Assembly: GCA_965370435.1 (NCBI GenBank)
Contig: CBDUUP010000042.1
Span: 1 to 17,824 of the forward strand
Length of the DNA: 17,824 nucleotides
Direction: 5' to 3'
DNA from: CBDUUP01 sp965370435
GTDB lineage: Bacteria > Chloroflexota > Anaerolineae > Anaerolineales > UBA11579
Shown: positions 7,401-14,313 of the stretch, in pieces
Position numbering within the stretch: the stretch's first letter is position 1
Layout of the letters: the number at the start of each line of letters is the position of its first letter
The notes under the pieces: generated by a model
What the model was told of the DNA's origin: nothing
The model's input: the letters and a program-made list of their open reading frames with translations, nothing else
Databases searched by the model: none
Program-made: the position numbers and the translations under genes

Positions 7401-8810
7401 CTGGGAGTGGTCGGCGATGACGCTCAGGGCGGAGCGGTCTTCGTTCAACAGGGAGATGCTGACTTCTCCGGCGGAAGCGGCCTGGCTCAGTTCGTCGGCC
7501 ACAATGTGAAGGCTATCGGACAGGTCCAGGGTGGCCGCCACCGCAGACACCACCCGGTTGATCAGAGCCAATTCCTTGCTGCGCTGCTGGGCTTCCTGGG
7601 CGCGTTGTTCGGCCAATTCAACGTTGCGCAAACTTTCGGTGGCTACGGCAGCCTGGGAGACCAAGGTGGTCATCCGGCGGATCTCGGCTTCGGGGAAGAC
7701 GGTGGTTTGTTTGTAGAAGGCGTTGACGTAGCCCAACCACTGACCGCCGACCACCAGGGGGACAAAGATAGTACTCTTGGCTCCCAGTTGGTTGACGAAT
7801 ACGTTCCGGGTGATCTCGTCCACGCGGGGGTCCTGGAGGATGTCTTCTATGAAGGTGGGGCGGTCTTGGAGCAGGATGCCTTTTTCAAAGAAAGTTTCGG
7901 TGATGGGGAAGCGGGGGGTGAATTCTCCTTCTTCTTCCTGCCAACGGGCCATGACCAGCCCCCATTCGGGGAGGTGGTTGGGGGAATAGGTGTGGTCGAA
8001 CAAGAAAAGGGCGATGAGGTGAGAATTTTCTCCCAGAGCGGTGTGTTCTCGCAGGACGTTGAGGATGTCGTCGAAGGCGCTGGCGGTGTTGATCTCGGCG
8101 CTGGCCTGGTAGAGGGCGTCGGTTTCGGTGAGGGCGGTTTGGGTCTGGTCAAAGAGGTGGCGGGCTTCTAAAGCTAAGCCGACTTGCTCCACAACTGCTT
8201 CCACGGTGGCGATGTCTTCCTCGCTCCAATTTTCAGCTTCTTCACTGTCGAATCCCAGGACGCCGATCACCTCGCCATGCAGATTGATGGGCACGGCCAG
8301 AGCCTGGTCTTGCTGTCCGTTGGTGGTCTGGACGGTTTCGGCCTTTTGCACGGCCTGGGACATTCCCGGCAGCCATTCCTCCGGGGCGGCGCCAAAGCCT
8401 TCCATGCTGATGGCTATGTCTCGTTGAATTTCGGGCGTGACCAGGGGGCGGGTGTCTATCTCCAGGGATGCGGAAACCTGCTCCCATTGCGCCTCCTGGG
8501 GGGGCGCTTGGGGCGGGGGCGGGGCGGATTGCAGTTGGTTGATGGTTTCTTCGAGTTGGTTGATGCGTTCCAGGAGGAGCTGTTCCTGGTCGGGGGCGGC
8601 GTTGGGGGAGGGGAGATCGCTAACCCGGTCGCCCAGGTCTTCGAATAGGTATTCCAACCCTACGGCCAGTTCGGAGAGCGATTCGACGCCTTCAGGGATC
8701 TCGAAATCGGCCTGGCTTTCCCCGGCGGCGGCGGAGGCCATCACGTTGAGCAGCTTTTGGCTGATCTGCTCTACCAACTTTTTGTATTCTTCTATGTTCA
8801 TATCTTTCAT
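4452..8810 (-). CDS. Five-GAF hybrid histidine kinase with two C-terminal receiver domains
   Basis: This is a soluble sensor kinase of 1452 aa with no membrane segment. Order: a helical N-terminal region (1-110) with a Q/E coiled coil and a PPPPQAPP break, a partial GAF (about 118-220), four fuller GAF domains (about 231-395, 415-575, 590-755, 770-925), HisKA with SHELRTPLN (phospho-acceptor H953), and HATPase_c with N-box N1072, G1 DSGIGIA (1104-1110), F-box FEPFSQVD and G2 GGSGLGLS. Receiver 1 (1203-1318) has D1210-D1212, acceptor D1254, S1284 and K1303. Receiver 2 (1325-1441) has D1330-D1332, acceptor D1375, S1405 and K1427 in a KG rather than KP context. All catalytic residues are present. 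The ATG at 8810 has AGGAT 6-7 bases upstream. It is the only histidine kinase in the window, so the natural phosphodonor for its own receivers and, by inference, for the receiver on the enzyme encoded 12 bases downstream. The GAF ligands are unknown. Confidence 0.95.
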   Translation of the reverse strand: MKDMNIEEYKKLVEQISQKLLNVMASAAAGESQADFEIPEGVESLSELAVGLEYLFEDLGDRVSDLPSPNAAPDQEQLLLERINQLEETINQLQSAPPPPQAPPQEAQWEQVSASLEIDTRPLVTPEIQRDIAISMEGFGAAPEEWLPGMSQAVQKAETVQTTNGQQDQALAVPINLHGEVIGVLGFDSEEAENWSEEDIATVEAVVEQVGLALEARHLFDQTQTALTETDALYQASAEINTASAFDDILNVLREHTALGENSHLIALFLFDHTYSPNHLPEWGLVMARWQEEEGEFTPRFPITETFFEKGILLQDRPTFIEDILQDPRVDEITRNVFVNQLGAKSTIFVPLVVGGQWLGYVNAFYKQTTVFPEAEIRRMTTLVSQAAVATESLRNVELAEQRAQEAQQRSKELALINRVVSAVAATLDLSDSLHIVADELSQAASAGEVSISLLNEDRSALSVIADHSQIASRESAVGREMPVRHNPAIQQVINTQKLLEIEDVQNNILTEAIADLTRERGYQTMIMLPLITGGEVIGIVAIAKLDTHASFSIDEMRLSETIVIQASTAIQSARLFEQTEAALTETANLYQASGELNAAQTFQDVLTVLRTYTILGQNARHVLVSAFDTPWVGDDTPERLSPLARWSHIDSGEEISDLRFNLREWPNVKLLLWSDRPTIIESIADDPRMDQATRALFMGKFNANSVLFTPLVVAGRWIGHIIATYQQTTSFPEKEIRRLMGLANQAAVTVQTIRLLEETTRRASQLQTAAEIARDSSSTLAFETLLNRAVNLVKERFGYYHASIFLQDGTWSVVRASTGEAGAEMIRTEHKLPIEPEAPKSVIWMVHNTDQPFVVNNVAQDPNHRPHPLLPDTQAEMAVPLKIGDRVMGALDVQSSEIDAFSLDDVAVLQILADQIAVAVDNARSFEITQQAMEEIRELDRLKSQFLANMSHELRTPLNSIIGFSRVILKGIDGPINETQQQDLEAIHSSGQHLLNMINDILDLSKVEAGKMELAIEEVELNDIIMGVMSTATGLIKETSITLTHDIPADLPTVYADRTRVRQVLLNLLQNATKFTEDGNIHVEGRAQEGPEGSPEVVISVTDSGIGIAQEDQEALFEPFSQVDTSPTRKTGGSGLGLSISRHLIEMQGGRIDLISEIGEGSTFYFTLPVAGPVQVAEEPVQDEAIIETNETQETIQSKPQGKIVLAVDDDVQVISLYERYLKPHGYTVISLTDPANAVEKALELRPFAITLDIMMPEHDGWDVIQALKAHPETQNIPVIICSIVEDREKGFNLGATDYLVKPILENELVNAVERLNADGSINDILVIDDDPNDLRLVEKILVNTGNYQVRLAEGGLKGLTEIRDHPPQAIILDLFMPNLDGFSLLETLRTDPELSQIPVIILSGGELTAEQKQSLKDFGQEMLSKGSTSEQQILESLQQALERYENLSKE

Positions 8811-8835
8811 CGCGAATCCTAAGGCGGTATGGAGG

Positions 8836-9216
8836 TCAGGGTGTGGGGACCGGTTTGCGGTGATTTTTCAACCAGACGACGCATTCCGCTTCGCTGTCCA
8901 GGAATTGAATGTTGTCGCGTTGGGTGGCTTTGAGGATGAAGGGCACCAATACGCGGGTGTAGCGGGTGGGGTTTATGACGCCGATCTTGCCAACCCGGGG
9001 GTCCCGGTTGAGTTCGGCGAAGAATTTGCGGGCGGCCGAGGCGTACCTTCCAGTTTGGCCGGAGTCGAGGATGAAGTTGAGGGGAGCCTCCGGGGTGGCC
9101 GCGTTGCGGAAGGGGTTGAAGTCTTTGAGGAAGGCGTTCATGTCCAAGAGGTCCAGGTCGCCGGTGAAAGCGATGCGGAGGAGGCCGTCTTCGCCCATGT
9201 GGATTTCGTGGGTCAT
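8836..9216 (-). CDS. Small STAS/SpoIIAA-like domain protein
   Basis: This 126-aa cytoplasmic protein has one domain. An N-terminal beta stretch LLRIAFTGDLDLLDMNAF (12-29) is followed by NFILDSGQTGRYASAARKFF (47-66) and GKIGVINPTRYTRV (76-89). It ends in IQFLDSEAECVVWLK (103-117). That end is very like the FxDEAEALxWL close of SpoIIAA-like/SEC14-STAS proteins. Such domains act as protein-protein switches, some controlled by serine phosphorylation; whether this one is phosphorylated is not evident. The start codon overlaps the stop of the PAS/multi-GAF gene (ATGA, 9213-9216), with a GAGGA about 9 bases upstream. The kinase gene begins 25 bases after its stop. Its position between a kinase-less sensor and a kinase suggests an adaptor role. 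The family call is by pattern only. Confidence 0.7.
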   Translation of the reverse strand: MTHEIHMGEDGLLRIAFTGDLDLLDMNAFLKDFNPFRNAATPEAPLNFILDSGQTGRYASAARKFFAELNRDPRVGKIGVINPTRYTRVLVPFILKATQRDNIQFLDSEAECVVWLKNHRKPVPTP

Positions 9217-12200
9217 GCTTCAGTTTCCTCGGCGGTCTCGGCAGTCTCGGCGACTTCGGCGGTTTCGGCGTTATGGTTGGTGTCTTCCTGGGGCTGGGCG
9301 GACAGGTTGGCGCGGGGGAGGATGCTGGCGACCGATTTCCTGGCGCCCAGGGCCTCGCCAAGTTCGGTCAAGGCAATTTGGACGATCTCCTGAGCGCTGG
9401 CGCCCTGGCGGACTCGTTCGGTGATGGTGCGCACCAGGTATTCCTGCTGGGCGCGGTCTTGTTCTTGTTGGAAGAGGCGGGCGTTCTGGATGGCGATGGC
9501 GGCCTGGCTGGCGACTGCGGTGAGCAAGTCCCGGTCGTGTTCGTCATAGGTGTTGGGGGTGGTTTCGCTCTGGACGGCGATCACTCCAAGGACTTGATTG
9601 CCGATCATCAGGGGTACGCCCAGCCAAGATTCGGTGCCCCCGCCGGTATCACGGTAGGGTATGCCTTGCTTTTCCAACTCCTCCAGGGCGTTTTCTTTGA
9701 TGAGGATGGGCTGGCGATTTTTGATCACATGATCGGTGAGGCCATCCCCTATGGGGCGGGGCGAGAAGGCCTCCTTGAGGGGGTGGCCTTCGGTGACGCG
9801 CTCACTATCCACCACGGTGAGGGGAAAGGAGATGATCTCTTCTTGGGGGTCGTAAAGGGCGACGTAGAAATTGACCGCCTCCATCAGGTGGGAGGTGTAG
9901 TTGTAGGTGTTGGAGATAATGGACTCGACATCCATGTTGCGGGTGAAGGCGTTGCCCATTTCGTTGAGGATGTTCAGTTCTTCAGCTCGGAGTTGGGCCT
10001 GCTCGAATAACTGGGCGTTGGCGAAAGCGTTGGCGACCTGGTCGGCCATGGTTTGGAGGGTGACGATGTCTTCTTCGGTGAAGGCATCGGGGCGTTCGCT
10101 CTGGATGGTCATCACGCCCAGAACCCGGTTGCGGGAGATCAGGGGAAGGGCCATCTCGGAGCGAGTGTTGGGGAGGTGGGGGTTGGGGCGGAATTCTGCA
10201 TCCCCTTCGCCTACCCGCAGGTTGACCCGGGCCTTGCCGTCTGACATGACGGCGCCGACCATCGAGCCGCCGCCGATTTCCAGCTTCCAGTCTTCGGCGA
10301 TCATGTTTTTTCCGGGTGCGCCGGTGCCGCTGCGAAGGACTGCCCAACGGTTTGGCTCACCGGTGAATAGGCCGCTCTCGTCCCTCAGGAAGAGACCGGC
10401 GTAATAGAGTTTGAAGCGTTCCAGGGCCACGTCGACAACCTGTTGGAGCAGTTCGTTGGGGTCCAGGGTGCTGCTGGCGGCGCGGGATACTTCGGCGGCG
10501 GTCTGGAGTTGGGAGGCCCGCTGCTGGGTCTCTTGGAGGAGCTGGCGGTTTTCGATGGCCGCGGAGAGCAGGGAGGCGATCTGGCGAATCAGGTTTTGGT
10601 CTTGCAGGTCGAAAGCGTCGGGGAGGTAGCTGCCCAGGTTGAGGGTGCCGAATGGCTCTCCGGCGATCATCAGGGGCGCGACCATGGAGGTGCGCAGGCT
10701 GCCCAGGTCGCTGTCTTCCAGGTCAGGATTGATGACGACATCTTTTTCTTGGAGGGCGGTTTCGAGCAGCGACCCGGCGATGGAGACGATGGTCCCTTGG
10801 GGGGTTTCGCCTTTCTCGCCGGTCAGACTGGTGACTTCTACGTGTTCGCCGTCAGGCAGAAGGGTGGCCATGCTGACCCGGTTGGCGGAGATCATGGCCT
10901 CGGTGCCGGCGATGGCGATTTTGCGTATCTCGTCCAGGTCTGCGGCTCGGCTGAGTTCCTCGCTCATCTCGTTGAGCTGGGCGAGGCGGCGGGCTTGTTC
11001 TTCGGTGAGGCCCAGGGCGTCCTGGGTTTGTTGGAAGAGGCGGGCCCGTTCCAGGGCGGTGGCGGCCTGCCGGATGACGCCTTCGATGAAGCTCTGGTCG
11101 GCGTCGGTGATGCTTGCGCTGCGGGCGGTGTGGAACACTTCCACCACGCCGGTGACCTGTTCGGCCACTCTCCAGGGGACGCAATAATGTTCCCGCATGG
11201 TGCGGTCAACCCAATCTTGGATCACGTATTGGCTTTGTTGATGCTCAAAAACATGCTGAAGGTCGGGACGGTCTTTGACGGGGATGAGATCGCCGAGTTG
11301 GTATTCATCCTCGGCGTGGTCGGGCGCGGGGGTGCGCCGGTGGTTGACCTCGAAAGCGTTTGCTTCAGCATTCCAGAGGTAAAGGGTGAATTGGTCGGGT
11401 TGGACCCGATCATAGATCAGGTCAATGATGAACTGGTGCAATTCGGATTGTTCGGTCACTTCGGCCATTTGGCGGGCAATTTCAGCTAATTGCTCGGCGA
11501 CAGCGCGCTGGCTGCGTTCCTCGGCCTGGCGCTTGAGGTTGTCAATCACGACTGCGGCCTGGCCGATGAGGGCGTTCAGGCGGCGCAGGTCGGCCTGGGG
11601 GAAGGTGGTGGGTTCTGGATAGCCGGCGTTCACCATGCCGATCCATTGACCGCCGATGACGATGGGGGTGAAGATGGTACTTTGGACCTGGAAGGCTTTG
11701 AGGAAGAGGCTGCGGGTGTTTTCATCCACGTTGGGGTCGTTGGCGATATCGAGGATGACGGTGGTCTCATCGGGGTTGAGGATTTTGCCGAAGGTGGCGA
11801 AATCGGAGACCCGGTAGCGCTGAGCGGGAAGCTGCTGCATGGGTTCCTCGGTGCGCAGGCTGGCGATGTCAATCCACTCGGCGGGGGTTTCCTCAGTCCA
11901 GGGGTTGTCGAATAGGTCTAGGGCGATGAAGGTTGACCCTTGGCCCAGGACAGTGTGTTTGTGGATCACGTCAAGCACGCCCTCGTAGTCTTGGGCGACG
12001 TTGAGTTCGGCGCTGGCCTGGTAGAGGGCGTCGGTCTCGGAGAGGGCGATTTGGGTTTGTTGGAAGAGTTGGCGGTTTTCGATGGCTGCGCCCACCAGGG
12101 AGGTCAACTGGCGCATCATGGCGAGGTCGCGTTCATCGAAGGCGTTGGCCTCGGCGCAGCCGATGTTCAGGGTACCCATAGGCTTCCCGCCTACAGAGAT

Positions 12201-13562
12201 GGGGGCGACGATGAAGGAGCGGATCTGGCCGAGCTGGTCTTCTTGGCGGGTATCGGGGTTGAAGACGACCTCGTTGTTGGTGATGGCGGTTTCGTTGGCG
12301 GTCCCGGCCAGGGGCATGAGAGTTCCGACGATGAGCTGGCCTTGTTCGCCTAAAACCGCCTGCACTTCGACGTTTTTGCCGTCCGGGGCGAGGGTGGTTA
12401 GGCTGACCCGTTCGGAGGGGAAGATGCTGTTGGTCTGGTTGACGACGATCTGGTAGATTTCTTCCAGATCGGCGGCCAGGCTGATCTCGGCGCTCATATT
12501 GTTAAGCAGGGCCAGGCGGCGGGCTTGGTCGTCGGCGATGGAGAGGGCGTCCTGGGTTTGCTGGAAGAGATTGGCGTTTTCCAGGGCCAGGGAGAGCTGG
12601 TCGGCGACTTGCTCGACCATGATGAGGTCGTCATCGCTCCAGAGGCGGCCGGGGCTTTCGTCAATGATCTCCAGCATGCCCTGAACGTGATCGGGAAAGT
12701 CTATGGGGGCGGTGAGGGTGGCCGGTTGGCGTTTGCTGGCGGGGAAGCCGATGGCTCGTTTGAGGGGCGCGGTGCCTTCCCGAAGGGGTTTTAACTTCAA
12801 TTCGGAAGAGGGAGGTTTTTGAATTTTCTCAGCCGGGAGGGGTTGCTTTTCTTCTTCGGCGGGAGAAGGCGTTTCAGCCGCGACTTCTTCTTCCTCGGTT
12901 GGAGAAGTCATTTCGAGCGGCGTGGGTTCTTCTTCGACGATGGGAGCAAGGATTTCGGGGGCTAATTCTTCTTCTTCCTCGTCAGGAGGAGTCACATCAA
13001 GGGGCGCGGATTCTTCTTGGGCGACTGGAAGAGGGGGCAGGGGGGCGGTGTCTTTAATTTTAGCGGAGAGGTCGGCGGCCAATTGGTCGAATTTCTCGGT
13101 GATGGGGTCTGAGGGGGCCGGGGGCGCGGATTCAGCAGGGGCAGGGGTGAACTCGATAGCCTGGGCGAAACCGTGCCAGCTTATCTCGGCGTCCTCTTCG
13201 CCGTTCTGCGAGAAGACGTGGAGTTTGACGATCACCGTCTCGCCCTGGGCGGTCAGGAATTTCACGGAGACTTCGGCCGGGTAGCTACCATTCTTGAGGG
13301 TCTCCTCCAGGTGGGCCTGAGAATGAGGCGGCAGGGCAAAGCGTTTCAGGGGCTGCCCCAGGAATTCCGCGGGAGGGTATCCGAGGATGGACTCTACTTC
13401 GGGACTACAAGAAATGTAGTTCCCCGCGGGGTCACATTTCCAGGTCCAGCCAGGGACGCTGTCTTCGCCGATCGGCAGAACCTTTTCAGAATCTTCTGCC
13501 AGATCTTCGAAGAGGCTCTCAAGCCGATTGTCTAACTGATTCTTTTTGGACAATTTGGACAT
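9213..13562 (-). CDS. PAS plus multi-GAF sensor protein lacking a kinase or other output domain
   Basis: This soluble 1449-aa protein starts with a short helical segment containing RLESLFEDLAED and continues with a PAS domain (about 36-138: GWTWKCDPAGNYISCSPEV, then ILGYPPAEFLGQ). A Pro/Glu-rich linker (about 139-275) contains a duplicated 28-residue unit. Next come a half GAF (about 285-335) and six GAF domains near 345-505, 510-680, 695-845, 855-1010, 1020-1185 and 1190-1370. The C-terminus has an ITERVRQGASAQE...TELGEALGARKS segment, which looks like the opening of another GAF, and ends in an Ala/Glu/Thr tail. No H-box, ATPase, GGDEF, EAL, phosphatase or DNA-binding domain is visible. It presumably passes signals through partners encoded beside it. 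ATG 13562 is preferred over TTG 13568 because the AGGAG at 13573-13577 lies 10 bases before the ATG but only 4 before the TTG. It overlaps the ParA gene by 44 bases. Confidence 0.92.
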   Translation of the reverse strand: MSKLSKKNQLDNRLESLFEDLAEDSEKVLPIGEDSVPGWTWKCDPAGNYISCSPEVESILGYPPAEFLGQPLKRFALPPHSQAHLEETLKNGSYPAEVSVKFLTAQGETVIVKLHVFSQNGEEDAEISWHGFAQAIEFTPAPAESAPPAPSDPITEKFDQLAADLSAKIKDTAPLPPLPVAQEESAPLDVTPPDEEEEELAPEILAPIVEEEPTPLEMTSPTEEEEVAAETPSPAEEEKQPLPAEKIQKPPSSELKLKPLREGTAPLKRAIGFPASKRQPATLTAPIDFPDHVQGMLEIIDESPGRLWSDDDLIMVEQVADQLSLALENANLFQQTQDALSIADDQARRLALLNNMSAEISLAADLEEIYQIVVNQTNSIFPSERVSLTTLAPDGKNVEVQAVLGEQGQLIVGTLMPLAGTANETAITNNEVVFNPDTRQEDQLGQIRSFIVAPISVGGKPMGTLNIGCAEANAFDERDLAMMRQLTSLVGAAIENRQLFQQTQIALSETDALYQASAELNVAQDYEGVLDVIHKHTVLGQGSTFIALDLFDNPWTEETPAEWIDIASLRTEEPMQQLPAQRYRVSDFATFGKILNPDETTVILDIANDPNVDENTRSLFLKAFQVQSTIFTPIVIGGQWIGMVNAGYPEPTTFPQADLRRLNALIGQAAVVIDNLKRQAEERSQRAVAEQLAEIARQMAEVTEQSELHQFIIDLIYDRVQPDQFTLYLWNAEANAFEVNHRRTPAPDHAEDEYQLGDLIPVKDRPDLQHVFEHQQSQYVIQDWVDRTMREHYCVPWRVAEQVTGVVEVFHTARSASITDADQSFIEGVIRQAATALERARLFQQTQDALGLTEEQARRLAQLNEMSEELSRAADLDEIRKIAIAGTEAMISANRVSMATLLPDGEHVEVTSLTGEKGETPQGTIVSIAGSLLETALQEKDVVINPDLEDSDLGSLRTSMVAPLMIAGEPFGTLNLGSYLPDAFDLQDQNLIRQIASLLSAAIENRQLLQETQQRASQLQTAAEVSRAASSTLDPNELLQQVVDVALERFKLYYAGLFLRDESGLFTGEPNRWAVLRSGTGAPGKNMIAEDWKLEIGGGSMVGAVMSDGKARVNLRVGEGDAEFRPNPHLPNTRSEMALPLISRNRVLGVMTIQSERPDAFTEEDIVTLQTMADQVANAFANAQLFEQAQLRAEELNILNEMGNAFTRNMDVESIISNTYNYTSHLMEAVNFYVALYDPQEEIISFPLTVVDSERVTEGHPLKEAFSPRPIGDGLTDHVIKNRQPILIKENALEELEKQGIPYRDTGGGTESWLGVPLMIGNQVLGVIAVQSETTPNTYDEHDRDLLTAVASQAAIAIQNARLFQQEQDRAQQEYLVRTITERVRQGASAQEIVQIALTELGEALGARKSVASILPRANLSAQPQEDTNHNAETAEVAETAETAEETEA
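9228..9272. repeat. Five-copy 9-base tandem repeat in the 3' end of the PAS/GAF gene
   Basis: Five imperfect units of the form YTCGGCGGT run from 9228 to 9272: ctcggcggt, ctcggcagt, ctcggcgac, ttcggcggt, ttcggcgtt. They encode the (T/V)AE-type C-terminal tail. Being a multiple of three, copy-number changes keep the frame. Confidence 0.8.
12881..13020. repeat. Duplicated 84-base unit in the acidic linker
   Basis: Two related blocks are offset by 84 bases (for example ttcctcg at 12891 and again at 12975). They encode the paired 28-residue linker units EESAPLDVTPPDEEEEE and EEEPTPLEMTSPTEEEE. This is an intragenic duplication in a disordered linker between the PAS and GAF regions. Confidence 0.65.
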
Positions 13563-14313
13563 GCTCAATTAACTCCTGAGCCAGCATCCGATATTGTTGA
13601 GCGCTGCGGCTGTTGGGGGTGTAGTGGGTGATGGGCAGGCCGACGATGGGACTCTCGCGCAGTTTGGTGTCGGTTTGGATGGCGATATCAAAGTGGCCGT
13701 CTGCAAAAGTGGCTCTAAGTTGGTCGGTGAGGGTGCGGTGGGTGCGGTTGCGCCGGTCCAGCATGGTGATCAGCACCCGGTAGAGGAGGGAGGGGTTGGT
13801 TTTCTCCCGGATGGTGCGCACGGTGCTCATCATGCTCCGCAGGGCGTAGGCGGAGAAGTATTCCGGCTGGGTGGGGATGATGAGCAAGTTGCAGGCGGTC
13901 AATGCGTTGGTGGTGATGGCGCCTATGGAGGGGGGGCAGTCGAAGAGCACGTAGTCGTAAGACAGGTCCAATTTGAAGGCGTCCCGGAGGAGGACTTCGT
14001 AATTGGTGCGGATGGGCATGAACCGTTCGGCCAACCCCATTTCGCTGTTGGAGGGGATGATGTCCAGGCCGGGGATCGCGGTCTCTCGGCTGACGCTGAG
14101 AGGGGATTCGGAGTTCATCAGCACGTCGGCGATGGAACGGCGCACACTGGTGGGTTGGATGCCCAGCCCCAGGGTCATGTTGGCCTGGGGGTCTAGATCA
14201 ACCACCAATACTTCTTTTCCGGCTTCAACCAGGGCGCCTCCCAGGGAGACGGTTGTAGTGGTCTTGGCGACGCCGCCTTTTTCATTGGCGACAGCGATAA
14301 ATTTCGTGTTCAT
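13519..14313 (-). CDS. ParA/Soj-family ATPase
   Basis: This 264-aa deviant Walker A ATPase forms ATP-dependent dimers that bind DNA and position cargo such as chromosomes, plasmids or protein clusters. Residues: Walker A KGGVAKTTT with signature lysine K12 and catalytic K17; Walker A' VLVVDLDPQAN (D39/D41); Walker B YVLFDCPP (D125). The length is normal for chromosomal-type ParA without an N-terminal DNA-binding domain. The Gly-to-Ala change in GGVGKTT is conservative and occurs in other ParA proteins. No parB, parS or replication gene is nearby. It lies between two sensor genes, with an ATGA overlap upstream (14310-14313) and a 44-base overlap downstream. That context favours an orphan ParA that positions a protein assembly, as ParC and PpfA do for chemoreceptor clusters, over chromosome segregation. 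The role is inferred. Confidence 0.92.
   Translation of the reverse strand: MNTKFIAVANEKGGVAKTTTTVSLGGALVEAGKEVLVVDLDPQANMTLGLGIQPTSVRRSIADVLMNSESPLSVSRETAIPGLDIIPSNSEMGLAERFMPIRTNYEVLLRDAFKLDLSYDYVLFDCPPSIGAITTNALTACNLLIIPTQPEYFSAYALRSMMSTVRTIREKTNPSLLYRVLITMLDRRNRTHRTLTDQLRATFADGHFDIAIQTDTKLRESPIVGLPITHYTPNSRSAQQYRMLAQELIEHVQIVQKESVRQSA
13573..13577 (-). promoter_or_regulatory. Shine-Dalgarno site choosing ATG 13562
   Basis: On the minus strand the sequence reads AGGAG, then 10 bases to ATG 13562. The in-frame TTG at 13568 would leave only 4 bases. The site lies inside the end of the ParA gene. Confidence 0.6.

Noticed and set aside
7164..8171. 335-codon plus-strand open frame antisense to the hybrid kinase
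   Set aside because: A Gly/Val/Asp-rich shadow of GC-rich GAF coding sequence; the minus-strand protein has clear conserved domains here.
9228..9272. CRISPR-like array
   Set aside because: Units are 9 bases, directly abutting and in coding frame; there are no spacers.
10443..11489. 348-codon plus-strand open frame antisense to the PAS/GAF gene
   Set aside because: Same shadow signature, no family resemblance, and no independent ribosome binding site.
9213..13562. Histidine kinase call for the PAS/multi-GAF protein
   Set aside because: No H-box, N-box or G-box is present in any part of the protein.
13563..13568. TTG start for the PAS/GAF gene
   Set aside because: The Shine-Dalgarno spacing is only 4 bases, whereas ATG 13562 has a workable 10-base spacing.
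13519..14313. Chromosome or plasmid partition locus
   Set aside because: No ParB, parS-like inverted repeats or replication gene is visible beside the ParA; all its neighbours are signalling genes.
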